From: Punctularia strigosozonata HHB-11173 SS5
Lineage: Eukaryota; Basidiomycota; Agaricomycetes; Corticiales; Punctulariaceae
Assembly (NCBI RefSeq): GCF_000264995.1
Contig: NW_006767434.1
Location: 608,258 to 672,257 of the forward strand
Direction of reading: 5' to 3'
DNA length: 64,000 nucleotides
Numbering within the stretch: position 1 is the stretch's first letter; the number at the start of each line of letters is the position of its first letter. The position numbers and the translations under genes are program-made. Shown piece after piece: positions 47,046-57,272 of the stretch. Below the pieces are notes generated by a model that worked only from the letters and a program-made list of their open reading frames with translations, was not told where the DNA came from and did no database searches.

Positions 47046-48178
47046 ATGCAGGCTCTCATTCCGAGGCCTGAGATACGCTGGCGCCCGTCGATGCCTCCAC
47101 CAATGGACTCAACGGATCCTGCATACCAGGGCCTCGTCGAAAACTGGCATCACATCACCGTAAGTCGCTCGAATACATCGACGGAGGTTCGCGGTGTATC
47201 CTATCACGCCAATCGTTATTCGCCAGTACGAAATGCGCATTGCGGCGCGTAAACATTTACGTCCGTCGACGAGGCTCAGAGATCAGGACCAGGCAGCCGT
47301 CGACGCGTGCGTCGTTGATGTGTGTTGTCCGTTGAGCTAGAATACACGCGACGACTGCTTACCTGCCCACTTTCTCGCAGATCTGCAAATCATATCCCCT
47401 CCTTCGTCGCTACGATGGCGTGTGGCCCGTAGAGGACTACCTCGACCAGTACATGTGCAATATGAAGTCCAAGAAGGGGTATCCAAGTTTCTGGAGAAAA
47501 CCGTACCACAAGCGATATCCCGGATCTTACAATCCGCACCGTCACCCGCCTTCCTCTCGTCCTGATCCATCAAGGCGCACAACTGTCCGTCGCAAGAGAC
47601 AGATCACGGAGGACTTCATCGACCTCACCCACGGTTCGGACGATGAGCCTGATTCTGAGAATCGACGAACACAGAATGTCGGTTCCCTACGTAATCGATA
47701 TGATGTCAAACTCAACTCACACTCTTCCAGGCGGCCTATATGGGTCGTGGAGAATCATCTCGTTCGTCGTACACCTCACAGGCACGCACCCCCCTTTCGG
47801 ATAGGTTGCTTAACAGGATCCCGGTTACGCTCCCCTCCTCCTCTACGGATGCCATCGCTGCATTCCTCGAAAATTTGGAGGTATCGTTTGGCCATCTCGG
47901 GGCTGTTCTCAAAAGCCTTGGTGTAGTCGGAAAGGTGCGCACAGACAGGTGCCAACCAAGACGGGTGTCTTGTTTATATCAGTGTTCTTAACCAGGCCGA
48001 GCTCGATGATTTGGCGTGCTGGGAATCGGTCGAGCGCGACTGCTGGCTTGACCAGGAACTCCGACCGCAGACACACGGCGAGATCACGCCTTACGAGTTG
48101 CGGTTAATCAAGACGGCACTCACGAGGAGAGGGCGATATCTAGAAGATAGCGGGAAGAGAAAGCAGCGCGTAGAGTAA
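47046..48178 (+). CDS. Array family protein, copy B (basic patch + SUMO-interacting-type motif)
   Basis: Exons 47046-47159, 47227-47319 (93 nt), 47381-47677, 47731-47934 and 47996-48178 give 296 residues. The N-terminus MQALIPRPEIRW is followed by ENWHHIT at the end of exon 1. Exon 2 is YEMRIAARKHLRPSTRL and exon 3 starts CKSYPLLRRYDGVWPVEDYL. A His/Pro/Ser/Arg-rich linker leads to the basic patch TVRRKRQ and DFIDLTHGSDDE at about residues 147-158. The C-terminal module (IAAFLENLEVSFGHLGAVLKSLG, then ITPYELRLIKTALTRRGRYL) is closest to copy A. All introns are GT-AG and phase 0. No known domain recognised; function unknown. Confidence 0.72.
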
Positions 48179-48455
48179 TCAACGAATTGTCTGTCACGGA
48201 ATCTTGAAGACATCAAAGATGGTCCATTCATTATCTGTGTCCGTGTTGATTAAGCGTAACGCGTGGCACGTGCCCGTGTTTTTCGCCTCACGAGCGCGTC
48301 GCTTGTTGAATGACACCCGCGGTCATGTATCACGAAAGGTGGAGATGGTTTCCACTCGGCCGACGAAGAACCGGGAGCTTATCGTAGCCCGATGAAGTGA
48401 CCTTTCTTCGCTCTCCCTCTCGGTGTCCATTGACGCTGCATCCCAGTCAACAGTG

Positions 48456-49788
48456 ATGCCCGACTTGATCCCTAAACCGGACCCTCAAACGGTCAAATCG
48501 CGCTGGTTGAGGGACATACTTGAGGAGTTGAACCCGGATTTCCCCACCGAATGGCATGCTATGACCGTGCGCGGAGCACCTCTCCCCCCCTCCACGCGCA
48601 TACGAGATAATATTTTCTCCGCAGTATAAGATGCGTGTGGTGATACAAAAGCATCTTGATCCGAATAAGTCGATGGGGCAGCAAAACAAGGACGCCGTCG
48701 ACCAGTGTGCAAAGGAGGTCAGATTATTCATGCTCGTGTTGCTTCGTCGTGCCTCTTGTCGGGACAGGCGCGCGTGCATTGCACACACGTTCAGGGCAGG
48801 CGGCTTGCTTACTACGTTTGTTCCAGATATGCGAACAGATCACGTACTTTCGACAGTTCGAGGGCGCTTGGCCTACTCTGCTGTATATGGAGCAGTACAT
48901 CGTCCACAACAAGGGGAAGAATAGAATTCGCGGCGATCTGTCCGGTCCATGGCGTGAACCCCGGTTGGCTCGCAACCACATACACGAGAAACGCCGCCGA
49001 CGCCGGTCGTCGTTCTCGCCGTTCAAGTCTCCGAAACCCATTCGACGCGTGGTCATGCCAGCCGCGGCGAAGACCCAGAGCGACTTCATTGACCTCACAA
49101 CGGATTCGGACGACGAATCAAGGGGCACTGCCAGCTGCAGCGCGGCCGCTCCCCGGCGCCGGAGCCTCAGCCCGCTTCGGACCAGGAGTCGCAACGTCGC
49201 TCGTTCGGGAGCCTCTGGCCTGACAGCAGTCGACGAAGACGTCAAGGTCAGTTACCCCGTCGTGCAAGAAGTACCCTACTGACCGCTCCGTGCTTTGCAG
49301 CCCTCTATCAGTGCCCCTCCAGCCCTGGAAGGTAAACGGCGGCCCGTTCGCCCGTTCGTAGGCAAGCCCCGGTCGCCCCCCGCTCCGTACCGCCCCATTG
49401 GAAGTTCCATTGGTGGGCCTTCGCAACCGGCATCAGCCCGTGCGAATCCAGTGCAGGCGTTCCTGGGCAATCTGGACGTGCCAATGGGTCATCTTTACCC
49501 CATATTTCACGACTTGGGCATACGTGAGCAGGTCAGATGTTCAACATCTCTCTGTCTGCATGCTGCCACTCTGAAAGTACATAGCGCTGACATCTTTCTG
49601 CCCAGGCTGCCCTTGACGAGCTCGCGAGATGGGACGCTAGCGAGCGCAACGCTTGGCTAGACGGCCAGCTTCCGTCGCGCGAGGAACAGGGCAAAATCAC
49701 TCCTTTTGAAACACATGTTGTGAAGAGGGCTTTGATGAAGCGCGGAGAATACCTCAGAGCGTCCGATAAAGAGAACAAGGCCCCATAG
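48456..49788 (+). CDS. Array family protein, copy C (basic patch + SUMO-interacting-type motif)
   Basis: Exons 48456-48566, 48625-48717 (93 nt), 48827-49246, 49301-49531 and 49606-49788 give 345 residues, the longest of the set owing to a bigger exon 3. The N-terminus MPDLIPKPDP ends exon 1 with TEWHAMT, and exon 3 opens CEQITYFRQFEGAWPTLLYMEQY. The strongly basic KRRRRRSS and later PIRRVV patches precede SDFIDLTTDSDDES near residue 155. Exon 4 carries a Pro/Arg-rich linker and QAFLGNLDVPMGHLYPIFHDLGI; exon 5 carries LDELARWDASERNAWLD and ITPFETHVVKRALMKRGEYL. It is closer to D than to A and B in this C-terminal part. Function unknown. Confidence 0.72.
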
Positions 49789-50157
49789 GTCTCAATAGTC
49801 GAGTTAACTTGCATGTATTGTTCCGTCTGCCGTTATTTCTGTGCTTGTCTTGTACGGTATCGATGTTTATTTTGATCTGTTCTCTTGATTTCACTTTTTT
49901 CAACTATCGCTTGGTGTAGGATTTTGGATGTCACGCGTACGAGAAGCCGCACGTGCGCGTTACGAGACGTGTATCCGCCGACCAGAAGTGGTGGTGTGTA
50001 ATAGGCGTGCGCCATATGTACGTATACGTACATTCGATGGCTACTATTCCCACTCGCCGTGTCGATACATAAGATGATGGATCTCCTTTGTCACCACCAC
50101 TCACGGGTCGTCCATCCCTTCCACAGTTCCACCATTGCTGTAGCGGTGACTCGGACC
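49789..50157. other. Intergenic, copy C to copy D
   Basis: 369 bp, no coding exon seen. Confidence 0.5.
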
Positions 50158-51359
50158 ATGTCCGAGTTGATCCCAAAACCACAGAACAGAAAGTCGAGAA
50201 AGCCGCAAAAGACGCCGCCCTCGCTGACGGATATACTGGACCAATTGCACGATGAAATCATTGACAACTGGACTACGATAAGCGTGCGTAGGCTGGAATA
50301 CGACTTCGTGCTACGATCGTGGAATGACCTGCCTTTTGTCTAGTACGATATACGCAGGACCTTGCAGAAACATTTGGACCCCGAGAAATTGATTTCACAG
50401 CAGGATGCAGCTGCTATCAACGCGTGCTTGGATGATGTCAGTAAGAGCCACGTATGCGGTAACATGCACACCCATTTAACTACTACCGCGCGCAGATTTG
50501 TACACAGTACCCAATTTTTCGACGTTATGAGGACGCGTGGCCTGCATGCCAATATGTGGAGCAGTACCTCTTCTGGAATTTGACGAAAAATCGGCTTCAA
50601 GGCCAAGCTTGTCGTTGGAGGCAGACAATGTTGATGTGCCACCGCTCATACCCGTCATACCGGAGGCGCATCAGACTATCGTTAACAACGAGGCGCCCCG
50701 TCCGCAGTTGTCGGAAATTAGATACTATCACCCGGAAAAGAAGTCAAGCCGAATCTACGGACTCGAATATCGCAGACCGTGCCGAGAACGAATCGAGCGC
50801 TGCGCCGCGTCTACAGGGGACTGATCCGCCTCAGGAAGAGGTGCGTACTCGGGAATATCCTTCCTCATCGCAAGGAAATCTGAGAATGCGCTTCAGCAAC
50901 TTTCCGTGAGTGCTCTGCCGACTTTGGGTTCGAACAATACGCGACGACATCTGCGGGCTTATGTGGGCAAACTTCGACCATCCCCGTCTGCCTTCCTGCC
51001 TCGGGGCAAGTCGACCGCTTCGGAGGGTGCAAGCTTAAGTGCAGATGCGGTCGACATATTTCTGAGCAACCTGAACGTCCCTATGAGTCATCTCTCCGGC
51101 GTTTTCCACGGGCTGGGCGTTTCCGATGAGGCTAATCTGAAAGTTCAGAACTACAACCTGTCGCTGATGCTCTTCCCCGTAGGCCCGGCTGGATGAATTG
51201 ACCCGGTGGGACGCCATCGAGCGGAACTCCTGGTTAGATGCGCAACTCCTTCTGGGAAAGTGGGGCGAGATCACTCCCTTTGAGTTGCAGGTGGTGAAGC
51301 GGGCCCTGATCCAGCGGGGAGAATGGCTCGGGATGTCGGAGAAAGAACATGTCGTCTAG
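50158..51359 (+). CDS. Array family protein, copy D (no clear SUMO-interacting motif)
   Basis: Exons 50158-50283, 50344-50436 (93 nt), 50496-50840, 50897-51130 (or 51142) and 51183-51359 give 324 or 328 residues. MSELIPKPQN opens exon 1, NWTTIS ends it; exon 2 is YDIRRTLQKHLDPEKL; exon 3 opens CTQYPIFRRYEDAWPACQYVEQY. The rest of exon 3 is Arg/Ser-rich, but the DFIDLT-acidic block is absent; only KLDTITRKRS stands near its place. The C-terminal module is intact (VDIFLSNLNVPMSHLSGVFHGLGV, then LDELTRWDAIERNSWLDAQL). The last intron uses either a GC donor at 51131 (52 nt) or a GT donor at 51143 (40 nt). Protein sequence alone does not decide. Confidence 0.65.
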
Positions 51360-51474
51360 TATTGTGATCTCGTGCGCATGCCCTGTTCGAACAATGTGGA
51401 ATGTGTAACAATTACCCCTAGTGTTTGGATCCTTCTATTATCTGTAGTATGAAATATGGAATAGCATCCCGTTC

Positions 51475-53503
51475 CTAGTGATGCGCTTTCTCGTCCGATG
51501 TCGTCTCAGACGCCGTGTCTCCCTCGGCCGTACGTGCGTCTTGCGCAGCTTCCCGAGCAAGTTTCGTGTCTCCCAGCCCGACGCCAATCTCTTTCACGAC
51601 TAACCATGCTGGTATCAAGCTGATTCCCCACAGGCCGAAGTTGAGCGCCGAGCCCCCAAAGACGGCGAACGTGTGCACGCTGCTGAGGCCATACGAGACC
51701 GCCTGGGCGGCAGACTCGGTCCCACGCAGGAGCGCTGCCACCCGAACGACGTCCTCCGTCGTGGGCGCGAGGTGACCGACGACGAAGTAAAGGTAGAGAT
51801 AGTTGAGTTGGAAACCGATGACGAGGAAGAGGAAGAGCGCAAAACCGGCCCCGAAACCGGGCGTGTCCCAGTCGTAGGTCGGGTGCGTGTGTCGGTAGCG
51901 TGTGGTGAGCACCGTGGACCATATCCACCATCCGCCTTGCAGGCCGAGGACGACGAAAAAGGCTGTGCGAGCGCGCTGTTTGAGGCTGATGGATACGCGA
52001 TCGAGATACCACTGCAATACAGTGTGAGCGGCTGCAAGACACCCGCTGGAATGCTGATGGACTTACCCCGAGAAGGTTGCCCGACGCCAAGGCAGCGATG
52101 GCGGAAAGGAAGGAGCCAAGGGCGCGAGCTCGTACGCTGAACCATACTACCGGGAACGGGTGAGGACATTACAGTGGAAAACGACCGGACCCAATGCTTA
52201 CGTGATTGATATGTGAACATCACGGCTTCAGAGTATACGGCTTGTGCGATGAGAGGCACAATAAGCAAGAACTGGGAAGTAAGGGCCATTGTCAGACGAT
52301 GCATGGCGATGGGGAGCAAACCAGGCACACGTTTCGGCTGAAGAAGATCTTCGCGGTGGCCTTGAGCTCGGCCTTACTGGAGCCCATAATCTCGAGGTGC
52401 ACAACCCGCCCATCAGTCCTTTCCACCTTCCGCGGCGGCGTGAGAAGAAGGCCCGCGAACGGCGCGAGCGCCTGCAGAACGATGAAGACGATGTAGACCG
52501 TGTACGAGACTTTGCCGGCGTTCCCGTTCTTAGCGTTGATTCCGAGGTTAATCGCGCCGCCGACGAGCTGGCCGCCGATGCGGAAGGAGAGCCAGAAGCC
52601 GAGGAACTTGCCCTGATTTTGCGGCTCTGGGTATGCAAGCGCGATCGCCGCCTCTGCCTACGACGTGAAGTTAGCTCGGTTGTAGTAACATGTCGGGTTG
52701 CGGACGCACCATCCAGAAGATACCAGCGCTGATCCCGCACAGCGCGGCTCCGACGAGCACGAACCACTCGTTTCCGTATCGGTTGTTGGTGTAAAGGCCT
52801 GCGGCGTATGCTAAGGATCCGTGCTTAGGATTAGTTCTATGATGAACAAACGGTAGTACACATACGTGCGTAACCCATAGTTCCGATGATGAGGGTCGCT
52901 TTTATGCCGATCAAGTTGACGATAGCACCTGCATGTTGTATGAGTATCAGCACAGGACGGTCGTTGAATCATACTCACTCGAGAAGTAGCACGATACGAC
53001 CATACTGGAGAAAGTCTGGTCAATACCCATTGATCACCATACAGATATTACGCACAGGCAAAATGTCAGGGCATTGGCCGCGCTACATGGACGGATCAGC
53101 ACCTTTCATATATTCAAGGTCGGTCCAGGAGAGGAAACTAACTTGACAAGGTACGGTTCTATTGCTGGAGGTTAGTGCACCGCACCCTGACCATGTATGT
53201 ACTGAACTTACTCTCTTCGCCACCGGCACCTAGCGAGTTCATCGCGCCCCAGATTCCTACGGAACGGAGAAGATCAATACGACGTTCAATATGAACATGG
53301 CAAGGCGGCATACCCGGGGCGAGGAAATTGCATATACCAAGGATGAGAGCGTTATAAAACGTCGATCTATACCTAGACGTCGAGCCATCGTGTCAGATTC
53401 GGTATGCGCTACAACCACGAGATCGACATGCTCACCATCTCGGCTTCTTGTACGAGCGCGTCACCGTGATCTTCTTGGTGCCTTCTTCGACAGCGGAAGA
53501 CAT
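51475..53503 (-). CDS. UNC93-like (DUF895) major facilitator membrane protein
   Basis: Polytopic membrane protein of the UNC93-like branch of the MFS; transported substrate unknown. The start at 53503 (MSSAVEEGTKKITVTRSYK) leads through short exons reading YNALILGICNFLAPG, IWGAMNSLGAGGEE and EPYLVN, then YAAGLYTNNRYGNEWFVLVGAALCG, SFRIGGQLVGGAINLG and the long C-terminal exon with FFVVLGLQGGWWIWS and YFVVGHLAP. The ADDUCED order of helices and the MNSLGAGG and YTNNRYG motifs are typical. The hydrophilic tail (EAAQDARTAEGDT, ending EKAHH) is cytosolic. Total length is estimated at 470-490 residues in about ten exons; the small N-terminal exons are the least certain part. It converges with array copy D, 115 bp apart. 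Confidence 0.8.
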
Positions 53504-54096
53504 GCTTGAAGCTAAAGAATCGCCGAGCAGCAGCAGGCAACAGGGTACGGGACCGATACGCTATCTCTTCTTTGCATCTCCAACCTTCTTTTGAAGGCCG
53601 TCCAAAGACCTACGAGCTCGAGCAGATCATACTGGCTAATTCAGGACAAGGATGGCGTTATTTCCGAACGCAAGGCGACACGACGGCTCTCCGGGCCCGA
53701 TAACGAAGGAAGGAAGGGGACGCAGAGGTGGAGAATCCCGATGCTCGATTGGATATTGCACTGGTATTGCTCATTCGGAGGCTTCGATGTTGCAATCGCG
53801 TCAGGCACCGCAGGAACCCCGACTAGCGCCATTATCAATGTTATACCGACTCCCGCCGTACTGGAAGATCTGTAGGACCATATACTAAGAAATGGGTACG
53901 AAGACGGAAAGAAGGTGCCAAAGAGCGAGAAAAGCCCAGATTCGCGATCGTTTCGTGCCACAGACTGGCAGCTCACGCCATCATCCGTCGCTTTGCTAGG
54001 TACAGTACTTGACTTGCGTTCCACACCTCTACCATGCGGCGCCGAGCGTCTGCAAAAGAGTTGTCCAGGAGTCCACGACGGCCCACAGAGTATGTC
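53504..54096. other. Intergenic, no gene called
   Basis: 593 bp between two minus-strand genes. Open frames here have no motif or supporting splice structure. Confidence 0.45.
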
Positions 54097-55607
54097 TTAG
54101 TTATAGTGTACAACCTGCCCAAAGAACTTCGTCAGCACACCAAAGAAACCGTAAGAGAGAGACACCGAAGCGGGCGCTTACCTTCTCGCCGCCTATCATC
54201 GCCTCCTCCTCGTGCCCCCCTTCGATCTCCTTCTTCGCACCATTCTGCCCGTACGCCTTCACGCGGCTCGTCTCCCATTCCCATGCCGTCGGCGCGTCCT
54301 TCCCGCCGTTGAAGAACGTCTTGCCCGTCGAGGACGCGACGGGCGAGTCGGAGAGCGGCGCGAGGCGGACGGAGCGCGAGAACTGGGCGAAGTAGAAGAC
54401 GCCGATGCGGCGGTAAGGGACCTGGGCCGGGTCGGGCGGGGCGACGACGCGGTGGATGGTCGGTTTGAGGAAGCCGCCGGAGAGGACTGGCGATGCAACG
54501 GGTGAGCTGCGGACTCGGAAGAGGGGGAAAGGAGAAAGATGAGACGATGCGTACAGTGTAATGCGTCGCCGAGGTTGATGACGAGCGCGTTGGGGACGTG
54601 CCGGACGAAGCGCCATACGTTGTCGGGCATCTAGTGTTCTCGCTCGTCAGCTTCACTCTATGATACACAGGTGAAAACGAGTTACGTACGAGGACCTGGA
54701 GCGAGACGATTGGTTGCGAATACAGTACTGGTAGGGTCATATAGAGCATGAGTCTCGACCGTTAAAGTGTATGTGAGTGAAGGGCGTACGGGAAACGCTG
54801 TTGAAGTCGGTGTGGCCCTGAAGGCGCACGCCGGCCGTTTTGCTATCCTCTTCCGGGGATGGCGGGTGGTAGAGGGCGTACCGGAAGAGGTCAAACTGCT
54901 GCTCCGGGTCCTTCGCGAGGTTCCAGAGGTAGGTCGGCGGGAGCTTGAGCACGAGCGAGAGCACCGAGAGGATTTTGCGGTAGATGTGGTCGTGGTTGTA
55001 CTTGTTGAACTCCGCGATCTCGTCCACAAGGGGACGAAGCGCGGGCGGGAAGACGCGTTCCCGAGCGTCGGGATTGAGGATGGCCTGGGCGCCGAGGCTG
55101 AAGTGCTCGATCTGGTCCCGGACGCCTTTGAGCTGCCAGTGCCCGCGCGGCTTGTAGCCGGTGAAGTCGCCCTCTTCGAGAATCTTGGCCGCGTACTTGG
55201 TTTTGTCCTCTTCGGAAACTCCGTCGAATGCGTATTGCGCGATGCTGAATTGCCTGAGGAGAGGAAGAGGACGGTGTCAGGGCGCAGATGCGAGCGATCA
55301 GGATTGAAGGAAGTACCGTTGGATGGTTTCGGGATTGAGGCCGTGTCCGGTAGCGTAGATGAAACCGTCTCGGGTGAAAGCGTCGCCAATGGTCTTCACC
55401 ACGGACTCGGGCACTTGCTCGTACTCGTCGCCGGTGACAACGCTCAAGTCTAGCGTCTCGAGCTTCGCGTAGTCAACTGGAAATCGGAGGAAAATGCCGA
55501 GATAAGAACAAAAGGAACAAAAGGAGTTGGCATGGGCGCGACGTACATTCTTTCTGAGACTCTGGGGGGAAGTCGAACTTCGGGATGTCAGCGAGGACGC
55601 CTGGCAT
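54097..55607 (-). CDS. 2-oxoglutarate-Fe(II) oxygenase, isopenicillin-N-synthase-like
   Basis: Non-heme iron oxygenase using 2-oxoglutarate. The start at 55607 (MPGVLADIPKFDFPP) is followed by the N-terminal DIOX region (TRDGFIYATGHGL). The core runs LQGHTDFNSVSLLYSQPIVSLQVL, with the first iron ligands in H-T-D, then NALVINLGDAL, the third ligand His in PTIHRVV and the RIGVFYFAQFS strand, where the usual 2-oxoglutarate Arg lies. The last intron joins GGEK to FFGQVVHYN before TAA at 54097. Roughly 360 residues. Relatives act in secondary metabolism and oxidative catabolism, so the substrate is open. One exon across LLYSQPIVSLQVL is short but completes the core. No defect. Confidence 0.85.
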
Positions 55608-57272
55608 GGTTTTTCAAAGCGCGGTTGAGCAAGAGGAGAGGGTCGCGATGTGTCCCGTTACAGCGTCCGATGGTATATGCAGCTTGAGCTCGTCCACTGA
55701 TATGGCGGTCATCGGTACCCCGGATGGCGTCAGAGAAGTGCAGGAGCACGAATGTCTTTGCATTGACAACTCTAATCAAGCGGCGGGTGCCCTGTAAGTG
55801 CGTCGGCCGAGATCGTGCTTAGGTTATATCTGTGCACCATGTTGTTGAGAGCGGGAGTATGGCGCGAGCAGCACGTACGCCTGGCCAGCAGAGCTCGACG
55901 TCGTTGCAGCAAACCAGTATAGCAACGATGTCGGTGAGTCACCGGATTTGGCCGATATTGTGTGGAAAAGTCCCTCGGCTCGTGATATTTGGTCAAATTC
56001 TGCAGTTTGCCTAACCCTCTACCTTTGCGTAATCTTGTCAAGTCCACGGATACCTGCTCTCATTGGCCGCTAGTATTGCGTCGAAATCCTGGCGCGGTAG
56101 GCGATGTAATTTCGAACTCCCCATAGGGGAAGGAGTTGGTTTCACCTCCGCCAATTAGGGATCGGTTATTCCAAGCACATCAAGCTCGTGCGTTTAGACC
56201 AGAACACAGGTACCGTCCATTATTGAACTATAATTTAGCTTCGGCAAGGTCCATTCTAGGAAAATACACGAAAAGTGCCTCATGTTTCGCCCCACAAAGA
56301 TTGCCGACCCACGGTAGTCTCGGGCGGGGCAGATTGAGCACCACTTTACTACCGTTGGTACGTACATGTGGCAAAAAGCCTTGACGGTACCACTCTGCCA
56401 CCATTCTGCTGCTAATCTGCGCGACAATCATAGCCCAACAACTTAGCTTGTTATTGAACCATCTACGTATTTCGTCGTGCGAGGATTTTTCATTTTTACC
56501 ACCATCTCGAGACCGAATACCATGTTGACCTTGCTCCATTGAAGATGAAACCTGCTTCATGGCTAGCTTCAACGCCGAGTGCACGTGGGCCGGTCGCAAC
56601 GCTGATCGTACACGTCGCACGAACTCACCGATGTTCCAAGTCAGCGCAACAGCAGCGACGGACAATTCCGCGCCTCGGTGTTTGAACCCACTCTGAACCT
56701 TGGCTATCTCGAGCTTCTTGAACAGGCCGTGCGTACGTACGACTGGTGGCGTTTTTATCGGACTAGCCGGCGCACGCCGTCTGCATCTGACGTGCCGCAC
56801 ACTCTAGGTTCATGCTGTCAGGAATTTTAGTGCGGTCTTCTACTCCGGCTTAGCGCAATCTGAGTTGCCGTTTTATCTCGACCGATGATGGAGAACAACA
56901 AACTTGAATTCAGTGGCGTCGCCACTGGCCACTATTCAGGTCTCCGAACATGAAACGATGTTTATGTCCCCTTCACGACTTATATTCCTCTGGTCGCGTT
57001 GTCGATTCGAAACCGTGTACTTGAACGAACCTTGATATGATTTCCATGGCCGGTACGCCCATCCCAACCCCGCGCTTCATGCTCTTATAATTCGTCTCCC
57101 ATTCAGATTCAACAAAAGCGACTACCGCGAACTCCCAGTTCTGTAATGTACACAGGGAATCAGGCGAGCTTGGTGTTGTGAACAATGCAACGTGTGTACA
57201 GCGGTAACAGCAGAAGAGGTGAGTGTACAGAGACCAGCGATACGTACTACTTACATCATCCAGTCCAGGAAG
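55608..57272. other. Intergenic, one doubtful ORF
   Basis: About 1.66 kb between divergent genes. A 190-codon frame at 56228-56800 (-) has a fairly protein-like composition (SVAAVALTWNIGEFVRRVRS) but matches nothing I know and has no splice partners I can join. It may be a gene remnant. Confidence 0.35.
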
